A stretch of DNA of 27,995 nt, taken from positions 1 to 27,995 of the IMG/VR virus record IMGVR_UViG_3300044639_000521; one strand, given 5' to 3'. Positions within the stretch are counted from its first letter, which is position 1; each line of letters begins with the position of its first letter. A program made the translations under genes and the position numbers. The notes beneath the pieces are model-generated. The model worked only from the letters and a program-made list of their open reading frames with translations. It was not told where the DNA came from and made no database searches. Below, in pieces: positions 1-7,732 of the stretch. This stretch comes from a virus.

Positions 1-92
1 GTCCCACCTGTCGCTCCCGTTCCGCCCGTTGCTCCCGTACCACCTGTCGCTCCCGTTGGTCCCGCAGGACCCGCAGGACCCCTCGGTCCAAC
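1..92 (-). repeat. Collagen-like Gly-X-Y coding repeat
   Basis: On the minus strand this stretch encodes consecutive GPR/GPA/GPT/GAT/GGT triplets. The DNA is a degenerate 9-base repeat built on the units GGAGCGACA and GGTGGTACG and their variants. Such regions form triple-helical stalks in phage fibres and readily change length by recombination. The repeat continues past the left edge, so its full length is unknown. Confidence 0.85.
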
Positions 93-1424
93 CTCGACAC
101 CAGGTCCCTCAAAGGGAAGGTGTCGGATGATCCAATTGGTCACGACATGGGGAGGAAGGAGGTTGATTGCCTCGTTGTCTGCCGTGAAGGAGGAGTCGTG
201 GACGATTGCCTGAGCGATGTCGCAGTTGTCCCTGTTGGCGATGACCGCCATGACATTCGTGCCGCCGCCAGCCGCATCGGGAGCGGGGTTGCTCGGGTAG
301 GTGTAGACCTTGTTGATGTGGTCGGGGATGTCATCCGTGGTCAAGAGATACAGGTCATTGCCCTTGATCTCGCCACGGTTTGTTCCCGTCAGACCCACCG
401 AGTATCCCGCACCGAAGATCGTCCTCGCACGGAGATCGGGGATGAAGAACCTCTGCGAGGTGTATCCCGCAACCTCGCCATCCGAAAGCGATTGGATCGT
501 GATCGGCGAGTTGACCGAAACGCCGCTGAAGTTGACAACGCTCGTACCCGTGTACGGTGCGAGGAAGTGGAACCTAGCAGTTTTGGATGCCGAGCCCGAT
601 GCGGCGGTCAGGGCTGCGACGGCGAAGTCGTTGGTGCCTCCCCAACCGATCTTGTATTGCTTGTAGGTGTCGGAGCCGTTCGCATCCACGAAACCGTGGG
701 TGGTGGTTCCTGGGTAGTCCTCATGCCCCTCGCCATCGAATGAGATGATGACATCCCTGTAGATGTTGCTGACGGGTCCCGTGACCTCCGAGGCGAGACC
801 CATGACCCTGTACTTGTCTCCGATCACTCCGTAGAGAGTCGAGTAGTCAACGCCATCCATCGGCGTGTTGCCCGACTTCCTCACCGCTGCGCCGTCGCAG
901 ATGCGCCAAGTCTGCGGGATCTCGCTGTAGGGTCCTGCGAAGGGAACGATGGACCCAACGGGGGTGTAGAGGGATGCCGTGGTCGGTGCCTGAGGCAGCG
1001 AGTTGATGACGATGCCTTCCTTGGTGTCGGTGGCTACGAGGACACCTTGGACGAAGGATGCGCCGTCAAGCGGTCTGACAGGGGTGAGGTACCCGCTGTT
1101 CGTGGGAGACAGGTAGTAGACGAGACCCGCAGTCAGGCTCGTAGTACCGTCATCTATCAGGAGCGAAGATCCTGCGAAGTCGATCTCGCCCTGATAGACA
1201 ACGGTAATTGATTCGGTCGTGGTTGCCTCGACGATGCCGACAGTCTGAGCCGTGTCGAGATCGTCTGCGATGCCTAGTTGAAATCCCGTGGTCCCTGCGG
1301 TGTAGATGACCACATGACCCGCATCGAATGGATGCCCCGAGGGGACCGTCCAAGTGTTGAGGATCCTGCGTCCATCCCCGCCGCCTCCGCTGCTAGGGAA
1401 AATTGGGATTGCGCTGTATGCCAT
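1..1424 (-). CDS. Tail fibre protein with phage tail-collar domain and collagen-like region (3' end outside window)
   Basis: Begins at ATG 1424 (MAYSAIPIFPSSGGGG) and stays open to the left edge, so at least 474 residues are present and the C-terminus is missing. From about residue 158 it reads PVGSIVPFAG...WRICDGAA, then FFIPDLRARTIFGAGY near residue 325 and NLLPPHVVTNWIIRH near 420. This is the arrangement of phage tail-collar (gp12-type) domains, which end in a trimeric fibre part. From about residue 444 it becomes Gly-X-Y repeats rich in GPA, GPT and GAT, a collagen-like triple-helical stalk. The missing C-terminus is probably the receptor-binding head (inference). The gene follows the glycosyltransferase after 49 bases containing a late-promoter-like box. 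No strong Shine-Dalgarno is visible; AGGA lies about 12 bases before the ATG. The module closely parallels the middle of the 1181-residue fibre at 3974-7519. It could be a short tail fibre or an accessory fibre. Confidence 0.82.
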   Translation of the reverse strand, partial: MAYSAIPIFPSSGGGGDGRRILNTWTVPSGHPFDAGHVVIYTAGTTGFQLGIADDLDTAQTVGIVEATTTESITVVYQGEIDFAGSSLLIDDGTTSLTAGLVYYLSPTNSGYLTPVRPLDGASFVQGVLVATDTKEGIVINSLPQAPTTASLYTPVGSIVPFAGPYSEIPQTWRICDGAAVRKSGNTPMDGVDYSTLYGVIGDKYRVMGLASEVTGPVSNIYRDVIISFDGEGHEDYPGTTTHGFVDANGSDTYKQYKIGWGGTNDFAVAALTAASGSASKTARFHFLAPYTGTSVVNFSGVSVNSPITIQSLSDGEVAGYTSQRFFIPDLRARTIFGAGYSVGLTGTNRGEIKGNDLYLLTTDDIPDHINKVYTYPSNPAPDAAGGGTNVMAVIANRDNCDIAQAIVHDSSFTADNEAINLLPPHVVTNWIIRHLPFEGPGVEVGPRGPAGPAGPTGATGGTGATGGTGATGG

Positions 1425-1460
1425 CGGTGGTAGTTCCTGACTGTTTGCTGAACTGCCACC

Positions 1461-1467
1461 TATTTAG
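1461..1467 (-). promoter_or_regulatory. Late-promoter-like box CTAAATA upstream of collar fibre gene
   Basis: The minus strand reads GCGCTAAATAGG, 37 bases before the fibre start at 1424, in the gap after the glycosyltransferase stop. It resembles the T4 late promoter TATAAATA and recurs before several other genes here. Assignment rests on similarity and position only. Confidence 0.5.
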
Positions 1468-1473
1468 CGCATG

Positions 1474-2676
1474 TCACTCGGCTTCGTTGAGGAGCGACTC
1501 CGATGCAAACTTGAGGTTTGCTTCGATGCGATCCTTCTGATCGGGAGGGAACTTGCCTTCCTTGAGCAGTTGGATCGAAGCGATCCTCGACTCACGGTGG
1601 TTCCCCGTCCAATATGCGGCGATGGCGAACTCGTCAAGGAGTGCCCAATCGTAGATCCCCTGACCGACGAAGAGGGCACCCTCGGGATAGCGGATCTTGA
1701 GACCTTGCTTGACGAACCTGTAGCCTTGGTCGAATCGGCTGAACGAACGGCAGAGTCGTGCCGCAGCCCACAGGCTCTCTGCCCTCCAAGGGGCGGTTTG
1801 GTACGCCTTGAAGTAGACTTGGATGATGTTGTCCACAGGCTTCTCAAGGATCTCCATGATCCGACCCGCCTGATAAAGCGAGTAGAAGACCTCCTCGTTC
1901 CAACCGCCGAGGTCAGCCCTCCTGAGGTAAGCCTCAAGGGACTTCTCCCATTGCTGCGAGTCACGGTACGACTGCGCCATGTAGAAGTGATAGCGGTTGA
2001 AGTCCTTCTCCTCGACCTTGCCCGATGCGAGGGCTTCCTCAAACTTCACCGCATCCTTGGCGTACTTCTGCGGGTCGGACGAACGGGCACCGTCTTGGAT
2101 CGGCGTGTTCATAAACCCACGAGCAAAATCACGGGTTCCAATCGGGTCGTGGCAATCCACATACTCATGGAGAACGCCACGGTAGTAGAACCGCTTCTTG
2201 TTGCTCGTCAACTGAGGACGGTGGTATCGGGTCTGACCGAACTGTGCGAAAATGTTGTACAGGTCGGCGGTGAGGCTGTCCTTGAACGCCACGGGATCAA
2301 AACCTGGATCGAAGACGAGGATCTCGTCCGCATCGATCATCAGGGCGTAGTCCGTGTCGGTCTTCTGTGCGAGTTCAAGAGCCTCGCTGCGGTTGTGACC
2401 GAAGTCGATCCACGGTCGGTTGTGGATTTCGCCATCGATGCCGTTTCGGTCGAAGAAGTCTTGGATCTTCTGCTGAGTTCCATCAGTCGATCCCGTATCC
2501 ACGATGACCCAGTAGTCGATGACGGGCAGGACCGAGGCGAGGCACCTTTCGATGACATGCGCCTCGTTCTTCACGATCATGCAGAGGGTGAGCCTCTTGT
2601 GCTTGTTGGGTGCGGTGACTGAGGTTTCTGCCGAAACAGGGGCAGCGGGTGCTTCAATCGTCAATGCTTCGCTCAT
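1474..2676 (-). CDS. Family 2 glycosyltransferase with C-terminal helical (TPR-like) repeats
   Basis: 400 residues; ATG at 2676 with GGAGA seven bases upstream. The N-terminal half is a GT-A fold of family GT2: LCMIVKNE at 30-37, DTGSTDGT at 59-66 (nucleotide-sugar binding) and DADE at 114-117, the DxD-type metal and sugar-phosphate motif. YYRGVLHEYVD near 163-173 matches the W/Y-x-x-x-x-HE segment typical of the SunS-like branch of GT2. From about residue 205 to 345 the chain is helical with paired-helix character (for example YHFYMAQSYRDSQQWEKSL), consistent with TPR-like repeats that may bind an acceptor protein. It is predicted to act in the host cytoplasm, transferring a sugar to a protein or glycan; donor and acceptor cannot be read. 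Its position between fibre genes suggests fibre glycosylation or host surface modification (inference). All visible catalytic motifs are intact. Confidence 0.88.
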   Translation of the reverse strand: MSEALTIEAPAAPVSAETSVTAPNKHKRLTLCMIVKNEAHVIERCLASVLPVIDYWVIVDTGSTDGTQQKIQDFFDRNGIDGEIHNRPWIDFGHNRSEALELAQKTDTDYALMIDADEILVFDPGFDPVAFKDSLTADLYNIFAQFGQTRYHRPQLTSNKKRFYYRGVLHEYVDCHDPIGTRDFARGFMNTPIQDGARSSDPQKYAKDAVKFEEALASGKVEEKDFNRYHFYMAQSYRDSQQWEKSLEAYLRRADLGGWNEEVFYSLYQAGRIMEILEKPVDNIIQVYFKAYQTAPWRAESLWAAARLCRSFSRFDQGYRFVKQGLKIRYPEGALFVGQGIYDWALLDEFAIAAYWTGNHRESRIASIQLLKEGKFPPDQKDRIEANLKFASESLLNEAE

Positions 2677-2707
2677 TTCAGATCTCCATTACAAATCGGG
2701 TTGTGCC

Positions 2708-2715
2708 CGTATCTA
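2708..2715 (-). promoter_or_regulatory. Late-promoter-like box CATAGATA upstream of glycosyltransferase
   Basis: The minus strand reads CTCCATAGATACGGGC about 32 bases before the ATG at 2676, leaving room for a short leader with a Shine-Dalgarno. It differs from TATAAATA at two positions. Its spacing and intergenic position (2677-2753) favour a real late promoter. Confidence 0.42.
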
Positions 2716-2753
2716 TGGAGTCTCTGACGGGGATCCTCCGAAAACCCTATGAA

Positions 2754-3095
2754 TCAAGGAATTTTCGTGATCTCGGGATAGACGGTGACCATGCCCTGAA
2801 CGACACGATTCACGGTGCTGCTTCCGTTGGAGTGAAGTTCGACATCGTAGTACCAGATGCCCGCCTTGACCGCCGCAGTCCCCGTGGGACCGAGCGAGAC
2901 ACGGATGTTCCCCGTGCTTCCTGTGATCGATGCGGTGAGGTTGACAGCAGAGGTGGAGGAGTAGAACTTCCTCATCTGCGCATACGCCGTGTGACCCGTG
3001 GATATGTTGGTGGGCTGACCGTTGGTCCCCTTGACCACATAGTCGAACGAGAAGTTCGACCCCTGATCCATGTCCCTGTTGATCGTGTCAGCCAT
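2754..3095 (-). CDS. Small beta-rich putative virion protein
   Basis: 113 residues, starting MADTINRDMDQGSNFSF at ATG 3095. The sequence alternates polar and hydrophobic residues with many Ser, Thr and Gly (AYAQMRKFYSSTSAVNLT, then GIWYYDVELHSN near the end), which suggests a small beta-sandwich. Proteins of this look occur beside fibre and baseplate genes in T4-like environmental phages and in baseplate-upper-protein N-terminal domains, but I cannot name a family with confidence. There are no Cys residues, membrane segments or signal peptide. A CTAAATA box ends five bases before the ATG. The only Shine-Dalgarno-like sequence (GAGGT) is 12 bases upstream, on the far side of that box. A structural role is inferred from context. 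Confidence 0.68.
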   Translation of the reverse strand: MADTINRDMDQGSNFSFDYVVKGTNGQPTNISTGHTAYAQMRKFYSSTSAVNLTASITGSTGNIRVSLGPTGTAAVKAGIWYYDVELHSNGSSTVNRVVQGMVTVYPEITKIP

Positions 3096-3100
3096 GACCG

Positions 3101-3107
3101 TATTTAG
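3101..3107 (-). promoter_or_regulatory. Late-promoter-like box CTAAATA immediately before the 113-residue gene
   Basis: The minus strand reads GGTCTAAATACGGTCATG. Only five bases separate the box from the ATG at 3095. A T4-type late start site about 5-7 bases downstream would fall at or beside the start codon, giving a leaderless or nearly leaderless mRNA. The same octamer CTAAATAC occurs before gp48. Confidence 0.5.
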
Positions 3108-3110
3108 ACC

Positions 3111-3956
3111 TCACGGTTCCTCTAGGACAAGAGTTTGCACGAAGAAGTAGTGATTGAGCGTGTCGCCAGGATTACCACCCGTCTTGACCGAGACAAGCCT
3201 GTTCATGTCAACGGGAATACCCGTTGTCTCATGGGCATCGCCCAAGAAGACATACCGTGTGCAGCCGTCCGAGCCGCATCCGCCACCTGCTTCACCCGTA
3301 GTCATAATGTAGGGGCAGTACCAATTGCTGCATGCGCTAGTCCGTAGACCCCCCGAAGCAAACGGAGCATCGATGGTGAAGTCGGGGATGCTTACCCATT
3401 GGTAGTCGGTGAAGTCCCATCCGTTCTTGAACCTGCCGACCCAAGTCGAAGGTTCCTTGCGAGCGAGGACGAATGCGCTTTCGACACCGCCCCTGTACAT
3501 GAAGATGCCGTCCAAGAGATCGTCGTAGATGCCGTGCAGATAGCAACGGACGATCTTCCAACCTGCGGGGACATATGGATTGTCTCCCGCAGCGGTCGGA
3601 GTGATTCCGTAGTTTGCGATGGAAGGTTCCGCATAGGGGTTCTGCTCTCCCGTATTCGCTGTGGAAAATTTCACTCGCTTCTTCGTCACGGTCCTGACCA
3701 CGGTGGGGGATGTGTCCACCCAAGACCCTTGGCTGACTATCTTGGAGTCTCCGACCTGCTTCCATGATTCATCGTGGACAATGCTTGCGGCATAACCCGT
3801 GTTCCATGCACCTTGGTTCACGACATTGAAGCCCGAAAGGGTGACCTGCCTCTGCACGGAGGTCACCTCCCACGCCATGAGAACGCCTCCACCTGACGCT
3901 GTGGTCTGTGGTCTGCTTGTACCAACGGCGATGTCGGCGAATGATATTGCTGCCAT
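3111..3956 (-). CDS. Unrecognised protein in tail-fibre cluster
   Basis: 281 residues; ATG at 3956 preceded by CGGTAAAAGAC, a weak ribosome site. I do not recognise a family. The N-terminus is Ala/Ser/Thr-rich (MAAISFADIAVGTSRPQTT). The centre is rich in aromatic residues (WKIVRCYLHGIYDDLL, then GWDFTDYQWVSIPDF). A Cys-containing Gly-rich loop near 208-232 holds CSNWYC and GGGCGSDGC, possibly disulphides or a metal site. The C-terminal segment GDTLNHYFFVQTLVLEEP looks like a closing beta strand. There is no signal peptide or membrane segment. It lies 17 bases after the large fibre and 15 before the small beta protein, so it is probably co-expressed and part of, or an accessory to, the fibre system (inference). 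A fibre-tip adhesin or a fibre-assembly chaperone is possible. Confidence 0.72.
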   Translation of the reverse strand: MAAISFADIAVGTSRPQTTASGGGVLMAWEVTSVQRQVTLSGFNVVNQGAWNTGYAASIVHDESWKQVGDSKIVSQGSWVDTSPTVVRTVTKKRVKFSTANTGEQNPYAEPSIANYGITPTAAGDNPYVPAGWKIVRCYLHGIYDDLLDGIFMYRGGVESAFVLARKEPSTWVGRFKNGWDFTDYQWVSIPDFTIDAPFASGGLRTSACSNWYCPYIMTTGEAGGGCGSDGCTRYVFLGDAHETTGIPVDMNRLVSVKTGGNPGDTLNHYFFVQTLVLEEP

Positions 3957-3973
3957 GTCTTTTACCGATCAGA

Positions 3974-6900
3974 TCAGAAGTAGCCGTCCAAGCGCAAACT
4001 CACTCTGAAGGACACATCATTGTTGGAACCGAGTTCTTGAGTAACCTCTTGGAAGTTGAAGAAGAAACCGATGTTTCCTCCGTTCACCACAAGAGGGACA
4101 AGCACCGAAGGAGAAAGGTAACAATGCCTCTGATTTGAACTGTTTGAATCGTTGGTGGAGTCAACAAAATCAAAGATCAAATGACCCTTGTTCAAGTTTG
4201 CAGGAGTACCATTTCTCCCTGCCCACATCTTGAGGTTTATTGCGCCCGAACGACCGATCATAGTCCCCTCCACCGTGATGTATGCAAACTTGGCGGTAAG
4301 AGGAACATCTTGATCGGTGAGGATCTGAAACCCTCTAGTGGTTGTCGGAGGGGGTGTTCCGCCTCCAGGAAAACCTCCGCTCCATACCCATTCCCTAAAC
4401 GGTGTACTTGCATCGCTGAAATATGTGATGGAATCGGCAATCGATCCACCGCCACCGCCACCCCCACTACTCGCATTACCCGTTCCCGTGGTGTACCAAA
4501 CGAAGCCCTCGGCATATCCAACGGTGGACGCAGGAGGACTGCTTGAGGACACATTGAACATCGGGCGGCATGTCACCTCTCCCGTCTTGTAGTCAACGAC
4601 GAGGTTTCGGCTGTCGGAATCCCTTTGATTCTGATCGTAGAACCTGCTGCCGCCCGTCAAGCCGTAGTTCAATGCGGGGAACATCCTCACGATGCTGTTG
4701 GATGCTCCCGTGATGTTGAGTGCCTGTCCGCTTGCGAGGTCGATGACAGCCGACTCGTTGATGAACGCACGGTTGGCGTTCACGAAGTCCGCACTCATTC
4801 CTCCGCTGACGATCAGGTCCACGCTGTCCGTGCCACCGAGACCACCAACGACGAGATCTCCCGTGACCGTGAGTTTCCCGCCGAACACATCGTCCCCATC
4901 GTTCCGAAGCACCTTGGCGTTCGCTCGGAACTGAGTCCTGTCCGCATCGGTGAGGGTCCTGCTTGCACCCGCAGCCAATGTGTGAGCCTTGTCGTACCTG
5001 ATGTAGAAGTTGTCGTGGTCGTGCCCCGTGAGGACCGTGGCTGATGTTCCCTTCTTCGCACGGATGATGTAGTGCATCACCAAGTGCGGGGGGAGGATGC
5101 TGAACGGGCTCGGCGAGACACCCGTCTCCACCAAGCCGCCCGTCTCGTTCGTGGAGGATCCGTATGCGTTGCTGAACGGATTGTTCGTGACGAGGGTGTC
5201 GAGCGTGTGCGTGTGCGGGGGGATGTTGCTTGCGCCAAGGGTGACTTGGCTCTCGCCTCCGATGGTTCCCTGTGCGAGGGCGGGAGTGATCGTCTCGCTA
5301 CCTGCGATGCCTTCGCCCGAGGAGGTGCCGAAGACCGTGCGCCGCCTGAGATCGGGGATGAAGAAGATTGATCGTCCCGAGGTGGACGGGATGGTCCTTC
5401 CGTAGACCTTGAGGTCGGTCCCTTCAGCCAACGAGGAGAAGGAACTTGAGGAGACCTCGACCCTCCTGTTGACGCTGTTGACGCTTGTGATCAGGACATT
5501 CGCACTACCCGTCGCCCAAACGACACGGAGTCCGTCGCCGATTGCGAGTCCCCTCGTATCCGCATCCAATGTGAAGGTCGAGGAGTTGTAGACCTCAGCC
5601 TCGGCGTAGTAGTTGTTTTCAATCGCTGCGAAGAGATCGGGCTCCTCGTTCTGCGAGATGGCGGCACCGTCGCAGATGAGCCATCCATCGGGAATGGCGG
5701 CTGTAACTCCCGAGAACGGATGCACCGTTCCCACGGGGACCACACGGTTGAGGTAGATCAGGTCCGTGGGATCGCTGCCGACAACCACGCCCGTGTAGTT
5801 TACGACATATCCCTTGTCAATGCCCGATGCGATGAACATCGCCTTTCGGACCTGACCTGCCGTGATCTCGTATGCGCCCGAGTCGGGATTAGCGATCATG
5901 CCTCCACCAACAGACTGACTGAGGTAGTAGGCGTTGCCCGTGACGAGAGGCTTGAGTGCGTTGATCCTCGTACCCGTGAGCCCCGAGATGAAGCCCTTAG
6001 TGACGAGGGTGAGGGTGCTACCCGAGGCGACCTCGACCATGCCGAGTGCCTCGGCGGTGGGGATGGTATCGGCACGGGCGAAGGTCAGCGATCCGTTCGT
6101 GTCGAACCGCAGGATGTCACCCATGACGAACGAGTGACCCGTCTGCGAGAAGGTCTTGCGGATCGCATCGGAGTTGACCCAATCCTCATGGATCTTACCG
6201 TTGGCGAGTGCCACGGGGATCGACCATGCAGTCGAGGTGGTGAGTGCGTGGGCACCGTCGAGTTGGTCGGCGTTGAGGTACTTGGACCAGTTGGTCGCCG
6301 TGACCCCAGGATAGACTGCGGGTCCCGTGCTTCCCGAGAACACCTGTGCGAAGGTGATTCCCGCTGCACCCGTTGCGCTGTGCTGAAGGACGAATTCCGT
6401 TCCGACCGCAGCCTTGGTGAACGAGTCGCCCGAGCCATAGAAGGTGTAGGTGTCATCCGTACCTGCGCCGTATCCGAACGATGCGAACTTGGACGAGATG
6501 ATGTAGTTGTCCGCACCCGTCACGCCGAGGTTGGTGTTCGCAACGAAGGCGTTCCATGTCGAGAGCGTGTCGGGGGTCTTGAGGTTCCAAAGGAATGTCT
6601 TGTCGCCTGATGCGCCCTTGATGTCGATTCCTGCGGGGGTCAGGAGCGTATCGTTGTAGAACGCCGTGTCGGTGACGGGTGTGGAAACGACACCGAAGGT
6701 CAGCGATGCACCGTCCACATAGAGACTGCCGCCGTTGACGATGTCGGACACCCCGCCCTCGTTGAACGAGTGCATCTGCACCGAACCCGTGGTGCTTCCC
6801 GAGTAGGTGAACGCTCGGATGTAGCCGATGGTGGTCGAGTTCGCCGTGAGGGTGGCGGATCCAGGGTCAATGTAGTAGGCGGTCGCACCGACATCGACAG

Positions 6901-7519
6901 ATCCCGCAGTCATTCCCGTCTTTTGGATGGTGAACTGCGAGTACCTGTTGTATGCGAGTTCGATGATCTTGTCTTCGATCCGCAAGTCGTTCGCATCGAT
7001 GTACGACTGATCGCCTTCGATGTTGATGTCGCCGTGGATGGTGACATCGCCGTAGATCTCAAATGTGCCTTCACCCGCATCGCCGAAGTAGACTGCGGGG
7101 GGAAGCATCCTGCTCGCCACCGTCCTCTTCGGGGTTCCCGCCGATCCCTGCCTTGTGTCGCTGATGTCGCTGACGATGATGTAGTCGCCGACAGCAGGAT
7201 TCGCCGTCGCACCCGTCCCGAGGTTCTCAAGTTGAACCGCATCGATCACCACCTTGTTGAAGTTGGTGCCGAAAGCAACATTGCCGATGCCGATTCCCGC
7301 TCCAGGATTGACGGACAGAGTCACAACGCCGTTGTAGTACCCCGCCGAGCATCCCGTCTCACGGAGAAGACCACCTGCCGTGCCTCCGACCGCCACATCA
7401 AGGATGTTGATCCCATTCGCAGCGGAGATGACCTCATTCGTCCTGTCGAACCATGTGTTGAAGGTGTCCGACAGGGTCAGAGGTTGGATGTTGACGAAGT
7501 CTGAGGCTGTACAAGACAT
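3974..7519 (-). CDS. Large tail fibre with tail-collar domain
   Basis: 1181 residues. The N-terminus carries LSDTFNTWFDRTNEVIS near 17-33, an attachment segment common in cyanophage-type fibres. Near 150-190 is the beta repeat GDVTIHGDINIEGDQ with IDANDLRIEDKIIELA, also common in such fibres. From about 590 to 825 lies a tail-collar unit: PVGTVHPFSG, WLICDGAA, FFIPDLRRRTVFG, NIPPHTHTL and LPPHLVMHYIIRAKKG. After a Gly7 linker around 1017-1024, the last 115 or so residues form a beta-rich tip (KFAYITVEGTMIGRSG ... VSLRLDGYF) with visibly lower G+C. It is an adsorption protein of the tail, with the tip probably contacting the receptor (inference). No autocleaving chaperone domain is obvious. 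The start has GGTAAACGCAG upstream, and a GATAAATA box lies about 70 bases upstream inside the preceding small gene. Confidence 0.88.
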   Translation of the reverse strand: MSCTASDFVNIQPLTLSDTFNTWFDRTNEVISAANGINILDVAVGGTAGGLLRETGCSAGYYNGVVTLSVNPGAGIGIGNVAFGTNFNKVVIDAVQLENLGTGATANPAVGDYIIVSDISDTRQGSAGTPKRTVASRMLPPAVYFGDAGEGTFEIYGDVTIHGDINIEGDQSYIDANDLRIEDKIIELAYNRYSQFTIQKTGMTAGSVDVGATAYYIDPGSATLTANSTTIGYIRAFTYSGSTTGSVQMHSFNEGGVSDIVNGGSLYVDGASLTFGVVSTPVTDTAFYNDTLLTPAGIDIKGASGDKTFLWNLKTPDTLSTWNAFVANTNLGVTGADNYIISSKFASFGYGAGTDDTYTFYGSGDSFTKAAVGTEFVLQHSATGAAGITFAQVFSGSTGPAVYPGVTATNWSKYLNADQLDGAHALTTSTAWSIPVALANGKIHEDWVNSDAIRKTFSQTGHSFVMGDILRFDTNGSLTFARADTIPTAEALGMVEVASGSTLTLVTKGFISGLTGTRINALKPLVTGNAYYLSQSVGGGMIANPDSGAYEITAGQVRKAMFIASGIDKGYVVNYTGVVVGSDPTDLIYLNRVVPVGTVHPFSGVTAAIPDGWLICDGAAISQNEEPDLFAAIENNYYAEAEVYNSSTFTLDADTRGLAIGDGLRVVWATGSANVLITSVNSVNRRVEVSSSSFSSLAEGTDLKVYGRTIPSTSGRSIFFIPDLRRRTVFGTSSGEGIAGSETITPALAQGTIGGESQVTLGASNIPPHTHTLDTLVTNNPFSNAYGSSTNETGGLVETGVSPSPFSILPPHLVMHYIIRAKKGTSATVLTGHDHDNFYIRYDKAHTLAAGASRTLTDADRTQFRANAKVLRNDGDDVFGGKLTVTGDLVVGGLGGTDSVDLIVSGGMSADFVNANRAFINESAVIDLASGQALNITGASNSIVRMFPALNYGLTGGSRFYDQNQRDSDSRNLVVDYKTGEVTCRPMFNVSSSSPPASTVGYAEGFVWYTTGTGNASSGGGGGGGSIADSITYFSDASTPFREWVWSGGFPGGGTPPPTTTRGFQILTDQDVPLTAKFAYITVEGTMIGRSGAINLKMWAGRNGTPANLNKGHLIFDFVDSTNDSNSSNQRHCYLSPSVLVPLVVNGGNIGFFFNFQEVTQELGSNNDVSFRVSLRLDGYF

Positions 7520-7525
7520 CTGCGT

Positions 7526-7732
7526 TTACCGTTTCCCTATGATCTCGGCGAGGATCCGTTGCAACTCGGCAACCTTCTCCTCAAGGGTATTTATCCTGTC
7601 CCTTTGAGCCTGACGCTCCCGCTTCCTGTCCTCGTATGCTCGGAAAGCATCCCTGTCCGTGAACAGGAGGGCACCCGTCTTCATGTCACGGACCATCGGT
7701 TCGTTTTGGACGGGCACCTTGTCCTTGCTCAT
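7526..7732 (-). CDS. Small conserved coiled-coil phage protein
   Basis: 68 residues; its ATG overlaps the stop of the DUF4815 gene as ATGA (7729-7732), indicating translational coupling. The first half contains MVRDMKTGALLFTDRDAF, matching a small family seen next to fibre genes in T4-like marine phages. The second half (about 38-66) is a charged helix with heptad pattern, RINTLEEKVAELQRILAEI, a predicted coiled coil. It has no Cys and no membrane segment. The function is unknown. A fibre-assembly cofactor or a trimerising linker between the DUF4815 protein and the fibre is a guess from position and coiled coil alone. It ends six bases before the fibre gene. Confidence 0.8.
   Translation of the reverse strand: MSKDKVPVQNEPMVRDMKTGALLFTDRDAFRAYEDRKRERQAQRDRINTLEEKVAELQRILAEIIGKR
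7588..7594 (-). promoter_or_regulatory. Late-promoter-like box GATAAATA upstream of large fibre
   Basis: The minus strand reads AGGATAAATACCC, inside the small coiled-coil gene and about 70 bases before the fibre start at 7519. It matches seven of eight positions of T4 TATAAATA, the best match in the window. It could give separate late expression of the fibre. Confidence 0.55.

Noticed and set aside
1-92. CRISPR-like or microsatellite array
   Set aside because: The repeat is in frame and encodes Gly-X-Y triplets of a fibre stalk, with no spacers.
1471-2622. A 383-codon plus-strand frame opposite the glycosyltransferase
   Set aside because: The minus-strand product has all GT2 motifs; the plus-strand product has none and is charged low-information sequence.
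2677-2753. Possible terminator hairpin between the 113-residue gene and the glycosyltransferase
   Set aside because: Only a short GGG...CCC pairing around GGATCC is present, with no following T-run on the minus strand.
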